From the NCBI GenBank assembly GCA_050010135.1, contig JBEKLP010000002.1, positions 1 to 64,000 on the forward strand: 64,000 bases of DNA, in the 5' to 3' direction. Origin of the DNA: FEN-1073 sp050010135 (GTDB taxonomy: Bacteria; Chloroflexota; Anaerolineae; Anaerolineales; RBG-16-64-43). The position numbers and the translations under genes are program-made. Shown here in pieces: positions 24,982-33,172 of this stretch. The notes beneath the pieces were generated by a model. It made no database searches. It was not told the DNA's origin and saw only the letters and a program-made list of their open reading frames with translations. The first letter of the stretch is position 1. Every line of letters begins with the position of its first letter.

Positions 24982-25323
24982 ATGACGGCTGAAAATCCGC
25001 TTCCCCTGACCGAAACAACCTTCTTTATTCTGTTCAGCTTGTCCATCTCCCCGCGGCATGGGTATTCCATTATCAAAGAAGTTCAAAACCTCAGCAATGG
25101 GCGAATCACCATGGCCGCGGGAACTTTATACGGTGCCATCAAAAGGCTTGTCCAATTGGGTTGGATCGAGCCGGTGGAAAAGGCCGGCAAAAAAGACGAT
25201 GACAGGGAGAGAAAATATTATCGGTTGACAAAAGACGGATCCGTCTGTTTAAAACAGGAAATCCGCCGCATCCAGGGATTGGCCGTGTTGGTTATGGAAC
25301 ATCAACCCAAGAGCGGAATATGA
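24982..25323 (+). CDS. PadR-family transcriptional regulator
   Basis: The 113-aa protein is a small PadR (subfamily 2 length) with the winged-helix core ISPRHGYSIIKEVQ, GTLYGAIKRLVQLGWIEPVE and a beta-wing ending in KYYRLTKDG. Such proteins sense small molecules and usually repress a neighbouring membrane protein or ABC transporter gene. Here the gene directly downstream encodes a subtilase-like exoprotein instead, so the regulator looks orphaned or acts elsewhere. An AGGAG site lies before the ATG. Confidence 0.92.
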   Translation: MTAENPLPLTETTFFILFSLSISPRHGYSIIKEVQNLSNGRITMAAGTLYGAIKRLVQLGWIEPVEKAGKKDDDRERKYYRLTKDGSVCLKQEIRRIQGLAVLVMEHQPKSGI

Positions 25324-25459
25324 ATATTCCGAATTGCGTTTTCGGGATCTTTTCGTTCTTATCCAAATCGCATCGATGGACGAATGTCCACGGGGTAATG
25401 CTCACCCGCCCTTGGCTGACGCCCTACTACATTCGAGGTGATATATCCCCCTATTCCCC

Positions 25460-25465
25460 TATAAT
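25460..25465 (+). promoter_or_regulatory. TATAAT box in a leader shared with the 26.9-kb lipoprotein gene
   Basis: CCCCTATAATAGACGGGGA lies 21-33 bp before the ATG of the subtilase-like gene. A nearly identical block, CCCCTATAATAGATGGGGA, precedes the lipoprotein gene at 26901. TATAAT sits inside a CCCC/GGGG short hairpin. No good -35 hexamer is seen here. Confidence 0.55.
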
Positions 25466-25486
25466 AGACGGGGAGGAGGGGCCCGC

Positions 25487-26803
25487 ATGAAGCGATCATT
25501 CTGTACAATTTCCGTCATTCTGGTGTTCCTCCTGCCGAGGTCCTACGCCAGCTGGAGAACCGCCAATCCAACTGCCACGCCGGCGGCGACTTCGCAATCA
25601 GCGTCGACAGCCGACGCCACGGCATCGCCCGTGCTGGAGGCATCACCAACCGTCGAGCTGCCGTGGGCCGGCGTGATCCAAAGGCGCCCGCTTCCCACGG
25701 ATTACCGCGTCGGTGAATTATCCGTTCTGCCCGTTTTTAATCCGACGGTCGAGGATGCCTTTCAAGTCGACTTGCGCGGCGCGGATCTCTCCACGCTCGA
25801 TCTGCGGAATTCACAACCGGAACTCCGGTACTCCATTTTCGATAGCCGGACGGTTTGGCCGCCCCCGGACAGGATGCCGGCGTGCTTCGATCCGGTTCAA
25901 ATCATGGAATTGGGAAAGAATCCAGGGCTGTGCGTCAGGGAAATCCACCAAATGGGAATAACCGGACGCAACGCCGGAATTGCGATAATCGATATGACCC
26001 TGCTGGCGGATCACCACGAGTATACAGACCGGCTCCGGTTTTATGAAGAGATTAATTATTCCGGATTTGAATCCGCATCGATGCACGGGCCAGCCGTCGC
26101 CTCACTGGCCGTCGGCAGGACAACCGGCGTGGCGCCGGACGCCGATCTTTACTTCATTGCCGTGAATGGTCTCGTTCAATCGTCGACGGAGTCGACTCCG
26201 AAAACGGATTTCCGGTACCTCGCGCAAGCCGTCCGTCGAATTCTCGAAGTAAATAAGCGGCTTCCCCGGGATCGCAGGATCCGGGTTATCTCCATGAGCA
26301 TCGGATGGGGGCCGGAAGACCTCGGGGCCGAGGAATTAAACGCGGCAACCGACGAGGCGAAAGCCGAGGCAGTGCTCATCGTCTCGGGATCCAGAAACAT
26401 GACCCGGATGTACGGAATAAAAATGTTCGGCTTGGGCCGTCCGGTACTTGCGGATCCCGACAGCTTCAGCTCGTATGGATTGGCCTTGTTTTGGGTCGAC
26501 ATATCCCCCGATGATACCTTGTTGCAGGGGAGCCTGTGCATCCCGATGGATTCCAGAACAACGGCGAGTTTTACTGGAGTAGACGACTATGTATATTTCT
26601 CGATCGGCGGTGGAAGCTGGACGATGCCCTATCTTGCGGGCTCGTATGCTCTCGCCGTCCAAGTAAAACCCGACTTTACGCCGGAGGAATTTCTTTCCTC
26701 GGCCGTCGAGACGGGACGCGAAATCACTTATCCGCGGGGCGGAAGGGAAATCCTGCTCCATCCGGTCATCGATCCGGTCGCATTAATTAACGCTCTACGT
26801 TGA
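25487..26803 (+). CDS. Exported subtilase-like (S8) protein with divergent active site
   Basis: The 438-aa protein begins with a signal peptide (residues 1-21). A Ala/Thr/Pro-rich spacer follows (24-56), then a subtilisin-like domain. The catalytic triad can be matched to Asp169 (AIIDMT), His200 (MHGPAVAS) and Ser377 (GGSWTMPYLAG). The Ser motif differs from the usual GTSMAxP, and the Asp motif lacks the usual DTG or DSG, so proteolytic activity is uncertain. It would act outside the membrane. Its first 17 residues and leader resemble those of the next gene, suggesting a shared origin of the 5' end. Confidence 0.75.
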   Translation: MKRSFCTISVILVFLLPRSYASWRTANPTATPAATSQSASTADATASPVLEASPTVELPWAGVIQRRPLPTDYRVGELSVLPVFNPTVEDAFQVDLRGADLSTLDLRNSQPELRYSIFDSRTVWPPPDRMPACFDPVQIMELGKNPGLCVREIHQMGITGRNAGIAIIDMTLLADHHEYTDRLRFYEEINYSGFESASMHGPAVASLAVGRTTGVAPDADLYFIAVNGLVQSSTESTPKTDFRYLAQAVRRILEVNKRLPRDRRIRVISMSIGWGPEDLGAEELNAATDEAKAEAVLIVSGSRNMTRMYGIKMFGLGRPVLADPDSFSSYGLALFWVDISPDDTLLQGSLCIPMDSRTTASFTGVDDYVYFSIGGGSWTMPYLAGSYALAVQVKPDFTPEEFLSSAVETGREITYPRGGREILLHPVIDPVALINALR

Positions 26804-26879
26804 AGGAAGAGATCCCCGGCCGCCCGATTAATGCCGTTCGCAAATCCCCTGCCTTCCCGGGGCGCCTTCCTTCCCCCGG

Positions 26880-26909
26880 ATGACAAACTCACATCCCTTC
26901 CCCTATAAT
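26880..26909 (+). promoter_or_regulatory. Promoter of the 26.9-kb lipoprotein gene
   Basis: ATGACA (26880-26885) and TATAAT (26904-26909) are 18 bp apart. The -10 box is inside the CCCCTATAATAGATGGGG block also found before the preceding gene. Confidence 0.6.
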
Positions 26910-26932
26910 AGATGGGGAAGGAGGGCTCCCTC

Positions 26933-27817
26933 ATGAATCGATCATTTCGCACCATCCCGATCGTCCTGGTTTCGCTCCTGCTGGTCTCCTGCGCCGGCAT
27001 GAAACTGGCCAACTCGACCGCCGCTACAGCGGCGGATACGGGACCGCGGGTTTCTTTCGCCTCCCCCGCGTCCGGCGCAACGGTTCCCCTTGGACCGGTA
27101 CAGGTGCTGCTGCTGTCGGAAGATCCGCTCGGCACCACGCAGGCCGAAGTGCTGGTGAACGGTGAATCGGCGGCGATGATCGCAAGCCCGGATTCCTCGC
27201 GCGCGGCAGTCGTGCTGGAATATATTTGGCAACCCGCCGCCTCGGGGAAATATGTTCTGCAGGCGCACGGCCAGAATACAGCCGGGACGTGGGGCGCTTT
27301 CGTTTCGTTGGAATTGACCGTGGCGGAGGGCGGAGCCGTCGGACCGATGGAATCGTCCACGCCGACCGAAGCGCCCACGGAGATTGCCGCCACGCCGACA
27401 AAAACCGAAACTCCGCTGATGCCCACCCCCCTGCCGCCGACTGCAACCAATTCCGGGATTACTCTGCGAGGGACTCTTTCCTACCTGCAGATGTATCCCG
27501 CCGACGCACCTTGCGGAACCACAACCAACATGGCTATCGCCACCGTCTCCCCCGCCGATTCGGCCTACAGCGTGTTGCTGTTCTTCCGGATCGGGAACAG
27601 AGAAGGAACCGAATTCAAGCCGTGGACCAAGGGCCTGGCCTTGGGACCGAACGGGCCCGGCAAGTTCTATAACTTATTCACCACGCGCCACATTGCTAAC
27701 CCCGTGCCGTGGGTCCCGGCGCAGGTGTATTACCAGTTCGTCGCCATTGATAAACAAGGTGCGCGATTATTTGCGACCCCAGTCTACACGAACCTTTCGA
27801 TCATTAAATGCCCCTAG
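26933..27817 (+). CDS. Lipoprotein with Ig-like domain and Pro/Thr linker
   Basis: The 294-aa protein has a lipoprotein signal with LVSC (Cys20). Residues about 38-135 look like a bacterial Ig-like beta-sandwich (VSFASPASGATVPLGPV, WQPAASGKYVLQAHG). A Thr/Pro/Glu-rich linker (about 140-175) leads to a C-terminal domain of unknown type with FRIGNREGTEFKPW and YYQFVAIDKQG. It is probably displayed on the cell surface. An alternative ATG at 26912 would put a non-signal stretch in front of the signal peptide and is rejected. Convergent with gyrA. Confidence 0.75.
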   Translation: MNRSFRTIPIVLVSLLLVSCAGMKLANSTAATAADTGPRVSFASPASGATVPLGPVQVLLLSEDPLGTTQAEVLVNGESAAMIASPDSSRAAVVLEYIWQPAASGKYVLQAHGQNTAGTWGAFVSLELTVAEGGAVGPMESSTPTEAPTEIAATPTKTETPLMPTPLPPTATNSGITLRGTLSYLQMYPADAPCGTTTNMAIATVSPADSAYSVLLFFRIGNREGTEFKPWTKGLALGPNGPGKFYNLFTTRHIANPVPWVPAQVYYQFVAIDKQGARLFATPVYTNLSIIKCP

Positions 27818-27844
27818 GCATTCGTGCAACTCGGGGGCGAACGA

Positions 27845-27873
27845 AAAGAGCCGTTCTTTCTGAACGGCTCTTT
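27845..27873. terminator. Bidirectional intrinsic terminator
   Basis: AAAGAGCCGTTC (27845-27856) pairs with GAACGGCTCTTT (27862-27873) around a TTTCT loop. A/T runs on both sides suit termination of both the lipoprotein gene (+) and gyrA (-), whose 3' ends face each other here. Confidence 0.85.
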
Positions 27874-27903
27874 GTTTGATTTTTCAGTTTATTCGGCGAG
27901 CAC

Positions 27904-30441
27904 CTAAGGGGAAGTCCCTGCGGCAGGCGCTCCCCCCTTCTCGTCCTTTTTGTTCTCCTCTTCCGGCAAATCCTCTGCCGCAATACGCGCGATCGACGCC
28001 ACCGAATCCCCTTCCTTCAAGTGAATCACATGCGTTCCCATCGTCGCCCGTCCGGCCTGGCGGATCTCTTTGACCTCGGTTCGCATCGCCATGCCTCCCG
28101 ATGTGATGATGGTCAGATCGTCTCCGTCACGTACCACGCGCGCCGCGGCGATCAGTCCGGTAACGCCAATCGTTTTTTGCGCGATGGTGGCGATCCCTCC
28201 GGTGGCCCGACCCTTGGGAGTGTATTCCTTCAGCGGCGTCCGCTTGCCGTATCCATTGGCGGTGACCACCAGCAGATCGCCGTCCGGATCAACGACCTCG
28301 GCGCTGGTGACTGCATCGCCTTCCTTGAGCCGGATCCCCGTCACCCCGGCCGCCGGCCGACCCATCGAGCGCACCTTCGTTTCCGAGAAGCGCAGTGCCT
28401 GGCCATGTTCGGTGACCAGGATCACTTCCTGTTTTCCGGTTGTGGCGCGCACCCAATCCAGTTCGTCGCCTTCGTCGAGCGTGATCGCCACGAGCCCCGA
28501 AGGCCGCACCGATTCGAATTCCTTGAGCGAGACCCGCTTGATTTTGCCGCGCCGGGTGACCATCGTGCAAAAGGCGCCCACCGTGAAGGACGGCACGGCC
28601 ACAGCGGCAGTCACCGCCTCGCCGGGACTCACCGCCAGGACATTGGCCACCGGGCTGCCGCGGTCGTTGCGGTCGGCATCCGGAATGCGGTGCGCTCTCT
28701 CGCTGTAGACCTTCCCGCGATTGCTGAAGAACAAGATCGTATTCAGCGTGCGGGCCGGGAAGATCAATTCCACCTCGTCTTCCTCGCGTAGTTCCGAGCC
28801 GGTTACCCCCCGGCCGCCTCTGGCCTGGGTGCGGTAGACCCGCGCCGCCACGCGCTTGATGTACCCGCGCTGGGTAATCGTCATCAGCACCGGTTCGTCG
28901 CGCACCAGATCCTCTTCGCGCAGTTCCTCGGTCTCCCCGCCGGCGACTACCGTGCGCCGCGGATCGCCGTATTTCGACGCTAGATCGTCGAGATCGCCCT
29001 GGATCACCGTGAGGATCTTTTTCGGGTGCGTCAGGAGATCCAGCAGAAAGGCGATGGTCTTCAATGTTTCCTTGTGTTCGTCTTCGATTTTCTGGCGCTC
29101 CAGGGCGGCCAGCCGCCTGAGCTGCATGTCGAGGATAGCTTGGGCTTGGAGATCGCCGAGTTTGAAACCGCGCATCAGCCGTTCCTTGGCCTGATCGACG
29201 TCCTTGGATTCGCGGATGGTTTTGATTACCGCATCGAGGTTGTTCAGGGCGACCAGCAAGCCCTCGAGGATGTGGGCGCGGGCCTTTGCGCGGTCCAGCT
29301 CGAATTTCGAGCGGCGGGTGATGACGGTCTGGCGGTGTTCGATGTAGATCTGCAGCGCGCGCTTGAGCGAAAGCAGCCGGGGTTCGCCTTCCACAAGCGC
29401 CAGGATCTGCGCGCCGAAGGTGCTCTGGAGCGCGGTGTATTTGTACAGCTGGTTGAGAATAGGCTTGGGCGCCGCGCCGCGTTTGAGCTCGATCACGATG
29501 CTCATCCCGCGCCGGTCGCTCTCGTCGCGCAGATCGGCTACACCATCGATGCGCCCCTCCCGCACCAGCTCGGCGATCCGCTCGATCAGCGCGGTTTTAT
29601 TTACCTGATAAGGGATTTCGGTGATGCGGATGCGAAAACGCCCGCCGGACATCTCTTCGATGGGCGCCTTGCCGCGCACCACAATCCGCCCGCGGCCGGT
29701 ACCGTAGGCCGAGGTGATGCCTTCCATGCCGACGATGATCCCGCCGGTCGGGAAATCCGGCCCGCGGACGAACTGCATCAGGTCCTCGACCGTTACCTCG
29801 TCCATTTCGTCGTAGCGGTCGATCAGGTAGCGGATAGCGGAGGCGAGTTCGGTCAGGTTGTGGGGCGGGATGTTGGTAGCCATCCCGACGGCAATGCCGG
29901 AAGATCCGTTGAGCAGGAGGTTGGGTAATCGCGCCGGGAGAACCAGGGGTTCCTTGAGCGATCCGTCGAAATTGTCCGCAAAATCGACGGTTTCCTTGTC
30001 GATATCCAGCAGCATCTCCTCGGCCATTTTGTTGAGGCGGGCCTCGGTATAGCGCATTGCCGCCGGAGCGTCGCCGTCGATCGATCCGAAGTTGCCCTGC
30101 CCGTCAACCAGCATGTAGCGCATCGAAAAATCCTGCGCCATGCGGGCCATCGCGTCGTAGACGGCCATATCGCCATGCGGGTGGTATTTCCCCAGCACCT
30201 CGCCGACGATACGGGCGCTCTTCTTATAGGAGCTGCCGGCGCGGATCCCCATGTCGTGCATGCCGAACAGGATCCGGCGATGCACGGGTTTGAGCCCGTC
30301 GCGCGCATCGGGCAGGGCTCGCGCGACGATTACGCTCATGGCGTAATCCAGGTAGGCGTGGCGCACCTGTTCGTCGATATCCACTCCGTGGATTCGGCCG
30401 CCGTTGTTGGTGGTTTGTTCTTTTTCCTTCTTTTCGGGCAT
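27904..30441 (-). CDS. gyrA: DNA gyrase subunit A
   Basis: The 845-aa protein has the GyrA hallmarks YLDYAMSVIVARALPDARDGLKPVHRR near the N-terminus, the active-site Tyr in AAMRYTEARL, and the six-bladed C-terminal beta-pinwheel. A QARGGRG box at the start of the pinwheel (28.8 kb) marks it as gyrase rather than ParC. It breaks and rejoins DNA with GyrB to introduce negative supercoils. The start lacks a Shine-Dalgarno sequence, and a TATAAT stands only 6 bp upstream of the ATG. The C-terminus is acidic and Lys-rich, then Pro/Gly-rich. Confidence 0.96.
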   Translation of the reverse strand: MPEKKEKEQTTNNGGRIHGVDIDEQVRHAYLDYAMSVIVARALPDARDGLKPVHRRILFGMHDMGIRAGSSYKKSARIVGEVLGKYHPHGDMAVYDAMARMAQDFSMRYMLVDGQGNFGSIDGDAPAAMRYTEARLNKMAEEMLLDIDKETVDFADNFDGSLKEPLVLPARLPNLLLNGSSGIAVGMATNIPPHNLTELASAIRYLIDRYDEMDEVTVEDLMQFVRGPDFPTGGIIVGMEGITSAYGTGRGRIVVRGKAPIEEMSGGRFRIRITEIPYQVNKTALIERIAELVREGRIDGVADLRDESDRRGMSIVIELKRGAAPKPILNQLYKYTALQSTFGAQILALVEGEPRLLSLKRALQIYIEHRQTVITRRSKFELDRAKARAHILEGLLVALNNLDAVIKTIRESKDVDQAKERLMRGFKLGDLQAQAILDMQLRRLAALERQKIEDEHKETLKTIAFLLDLLTHPKKILTVIQGDLDDLASKYGDPRRTVVAGGETEELREEDLVRDEPVLMTITQRGYIKRVAARVYRTQARGGRGVTGSELREEDEVELIFPARTLNTILFFSNRGKVYSERAHRIPDADRNDRGSPVANVLAVSPGEAVTAAVAVPSFTVGAFCTMVTRRGKIKRVSLKEFESVRPSGLVAITLDEGDELDWVRATTGKQEVILVTEHGQALRFSETKVRSMGRPAAGVTGIRLKEGDAVTSAEVVDPDGDLLVVTANGYGKRTPLKEYTPKGRATGGIATIAQKTIGVTGLIAAARVVRDGDDLTIITSGGMAMRTEVKEIRQAGRATMGTHVIHLKEGDSVASIARIAAEDLPEEENKKDEKGGAPAAGTSP

Positions 30442-30704
30442 GGGGGAATTATACCAATTTAGGCCGTTTTTTTATATGTTTCGCATCGAAAATGTCATTC
30501 CAGAATTGATCCCTTTCGGCCTACCGGCTTGCGTTCGCAGGACCAAGAACTCCCAATAGATTCTTTCGCGCCATTCTCCCAACCAGTAAATTCCCACTGC
30601 TCTGCGAAACCGTAATTCCGGGGATTTATTCTCCACGATTCCGATGGATCGCGGCTTCGTCCGCCTCACTGTCCGGCCGGATCCATCGGGATGTTTTCAT
30701 CCGG

Positions 30705-30733
30705 TTGACACTTTATTTAGTTTATCTTATAAT
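30705..30733 (+). promoter_or_regulatory. MarR-ABC operon promoter
   Basis: TTGACA (30705-30710) and TATAAT (30728-30733) are both perfect consensus hexamers with a 17-bp spacer. The expected transcription start is about 30740, only about 11 bp before the ATG, so the mRNA would have almost no leader. Confidence 0.9.
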
Positions 30734-30747
30734 TAGATTATCTAATT
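30731..30747. promoter_or_regulatory. 17-bp perfect palindrome, likely MarR operator
   Basis: AATTAGATTATCTAATT is perfectly symmetric around a central T. It overlaps the end of the -10 box and the presumed start site, so a bound MarR dimer would block initiation of its own gene and the downstream exporter. Confidence 0.8.
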
Positions 30748-30750
30748 ATT

Positions 30751-31215
30751 ATGGAAACCGATGCCGAATCTGTTTCACGCGCGCTGCTGGACGCCGTACC
30801 GCTTGCTATGCGCGCCATCCGGGCCGAGATGCGCCGCCGCAGGGGCGCGGATCTGCCCGTCCCCGCCTTCCGCGCGCTCTTGTTCCTCCAGCGGAACACC
30901 GGCGCGCCGCTCAAAGCCGTGGCGGACCATCTCGGGCTGACCTGTCCGACGGTTTCCAAGATGGTCCAGGGGCTGGTGGCGCGCGGATTGGTGGAACGTC
31001 CTGATTCCAAAACCGACCGGCGGCGTGTGGCCCTGCGGCTTACGGCGAAGGGGAATACCCTCGTGGACAAGGTCCGGGGCGAAACCGCCGATGCGCTGGC
31101 GGAAAAAATCGCAACCCTGCCAGCTGCGGATCGTACGCGCCTGGCCGCCGCGCTGCAAACCCTGGATATAATTTTCCGGCCCCGCCCACCGGACGATGCC
31201 GGCGCGCAACGGTGA
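30751..31215 (+). CDS. MarR-family transcriptional regulator
   Basis: The 154-aa protein has the MarR winged helix: FLQRNTGAPLKAVADHLGLTCPTVSKMVQGLVARGLVERP, followed by the wing D-KTDRRRVALRLTAKG. It probably represses its own operon through the palindrome just upstream and releases on binding a toxic ligand exported by the ABC pair. The ABC ATPase gene begins 4 bp after its stop. Confidence 0.92.
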   Translation: METDAESVSRALLDAVPLAMRAIRAEMRRRRGADLPVPAFRALLFLQRNTGAPLKAVADHLGLTCPTVSKMVQGLVARGLVERPDSKTDRRRVALRLTAKGNTLVDKVRGETADALAEKIATLPAADRTRLAAALQTLDIIFRPRPPDDAGAQR

Positions 31216-31219
31216 TGCC

Positions 31220-32017
31220 ATGTCCATTCTCGAAACGTTTTCCCTCACCCGGAAATTCGGGCAACTGACCGCGGTCGATTCGCTTTCGCTGGCGATCCAG
31301 CCGGAGGAAATTTTCGGATTGCTCGGGCCCAACGGCGCGGGAAAAACCACCACGATCAAGATGCTCACCACCCTGCTCCCGCCCACTTCCGGCGACGCGG
31401 TGATCGCCGGATTCGATCTGCTTCGGCGCCCCGGCGACGTGCGCCGGGTGATCGGTTACGTGCCGCAAATGCTTTCGGCCGACGGCACGCTGACCGGGTA
31501 TGAAAACCTGGCAATCATGGGCAAGCTGTACGACATTCCGCGCCGGGAGTTGAAATCGCGCGTGAACGAGGCGCTCGAGTTTATGGGACTGGCCGATTCG
31601 GCCGACAAGATGGTGCGCGACTATTCCGGAGGGATGATCCGCCGACTGGAAGTGGCCCAGTCGATGCTGCATCGCCCGCAGGTCTTATTTTTGGATGAAC
31701 CCACCACCGGCCTGGATCCGGTCGCGCGGCAGACGGTCTGGCGGTTGATCGAGCAGCTGCGCGCCGACTATGGAACCACCATCCTGCTCACCACCCATCT
31801 GATGGAGGAGGCTGACCACCTCTGCAGCCGGGTGGCCATCATGCATCACAGTCGTGTGGTGTCGGTTGGAGTGCCGGCCGAACTGAAAGCCGCACTTGGC
31901 ACGCCCGGCGTGACCCTCGACGACGTGTTCATCCATTTCACCGGAGATCAAATTGAAACCGGAGGAAGCTACCGTGAAACCTCAAGAAATCGCCGCGTCG
32001 CCCGCCGTTTGGGCTAG
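31220..32017 (+). CDS. ABC-2 exporter ATP-binding protein (DrrA-like)
   Basis: The 265-aa ATPase contains GPNGAGKTT, YSGGMIRRLEVAQ and LFLDEPTTGLD, followed by TTHLMEEAD. The family exports drugs and other hydrophobic compounds. An ATG 24 bp upstream would overlap the MarR gene; the ATG at 31220 is more natural. The 3' end overlaps the permease start by about 44 bp. Confidence 0.92.
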   Translation: MSILETFSLTRKFGQLTAVDSLSLAIQPEEIFGLLGPNGAGKTTTIKMLTTLLPPTSGDAVIAGFDLLRRPGDVRRVIGYVPQMLSADGTLTGYENLAIMGKLYDIPRRELKSRVNEALEFMGLADSADKMVRDYSGGMIRRLEVAQSMLHRPQVLFLDEPTTGLDPVARQTVWRLIEQLRADYGTTILLTTHLMEEADHLCSRVAIMHHSRVVSVGVPAELKAALGTPGVTLDDVFIHFTGDQIETGGSYRETSRNRRVARRLG

Positions 32018-32810
32018 TCCGGTGGCGCTGCTCAGCGGGTTATTCCGCTTTATCGATAAAACGCTGGTCATCACCGAGCTGGAAGTTCGCAAGCTGAGCC
32101 ACGACGCGACGGAACTAATCACACGCGCGGTTCAGCCGGCCCTCTGGCTGCTGGTCTTCGGCCAGGTGTTCACCAAGATACGCGCCATTCCCACCGGAAA
32201 CATCCCCTACATCGATTACATGGCGCCCGGCATCCTCGCCCAAAGCGTTTTGTTCGTTTCCATCTTCTACGGCATCGCCATCATCTGGGAACGCGACCTG
32301 GGCATCGTGCATAAGTTCCTGGCCAGCCCCACCCCGCGTGCCGCGCTGGTGCTGGGAAAAGCCCTTTCGGCCAGCGTGCGCAGCTTCTCGCAAGCGGTGA
32401 TCATCTATGTGCTGGCGCTATTGCTGGGCGTTAAGATCAATTGGAGTCTGCTCGCGCTGCTCGGCGTCCTGGTGGTTATCGTCTTCGGGTCATGTTTCTT
32501 CTCCACCTTTTCGCTGATCATCGCCTGCCTGGTGAAAACCCGCGAACGGTTTATGGGCATCGGCCAGGTGCTGACGATGCCGCTTTTTTTTGCGAGCAAC
32601 GCCATCTATCCAATCACGCTGATGCCGAGCTGGCTGCAGATCCTGGCCCGGGTCAATCCCCTGACCTACGAAGTAGATGCGCTGCGCGCTCTGATGCTCT
32701 CGGGATGGGTGAGCACCTTTGGAATCGGATGGGACATAGTGATCCTTGCGATCACAACAGCTGTACTGGTCTGGATCGGGACTTTGCTGTACCCAGCAGT
32801 TGTTTTCTAA
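31974..32810 (+). CDS. ABC-2 exporter permease (DrrB-like)
   Basis: The 278-aa permease has six membrane segments and the ABC-2 pattern APGILAQSVLFVSIFYG, ERDLGIVHKFLASPTPRAALVLGKAL and FASNAIYPITLMPSWLQ. A GTG start at 31974 is preceded by GGAGG at 8-bp spacing, which is better than the TTG at 31953. It ends the operon marR-ATPase-permease. The likely role is efflux of an antimicrobial or lipid. Confidence 0.9.
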   Translation: MKPQEIAASPAVWASPVALLSGLFRFIDKTLVITELEVRKLSHDATELITRAVQPALWLLVFGQVFTKIRAIPTGNIPYIDYMAPGILAQSVLFVSIFYGIAIIWERDLGIVHKFLASPTPRAALVLGKALSASVRSFSQAVIIYVLALLLGVKINWSLLALLGVLVVIVFGSCFFSTFSLIIACLVKTRERFMGIGQVLTMPLFFASNAIYPITLMPSWLQILARVNPLTYEVDALRALMLSGWVSTFGIGWDIVILAITTAVLVWIGTLLYPAVVF

Positions 32811-33172
32811 GCCCGGCCGGAACCACCCTGACGGGAGCAATCCTTTTCTTCATAGATATTCGAAACGCTTTTCCGGTCCACGCTTTAGGAAGTCCTTTTC
32901 GGGCACGGTCGGGAAGAAGGTTTATAAGGAAACCTCCCAAAAACACGCTCTCAAATCCGGCGGCTTTGCCCATGCGACTTTTATCCTATATTTAACCTAT
33001 GAGCCGATGTGATAGATTACATTCACCAATATCCTTCTTCTCCCTGCATTTTTGCTTTGTATTATTCTGTTTTCGAAGACCTGCCCCTCGGCCGTGAGGG
33101 ATGATTTTCCCTCTGTCGGGAGCGGGGAAAAAACACCGGGCAAGTTTGAAAATGACGCGAGGAGAGCGATAC
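32811..33172. other. Intergenic stretch without a recognised gene
   Basis: About 360 bp separate the exporter from the HEAT gene. No frame with recognisable homology was seen on either strand. A GAGGGATGATTTTCCCTC hairpin lies at about 33096-33113. AT-rich sequence around 33000-33080 may hold the promoter of the HEAT gene, but I cannot point to clear hexamers. Confidence 0.5.
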
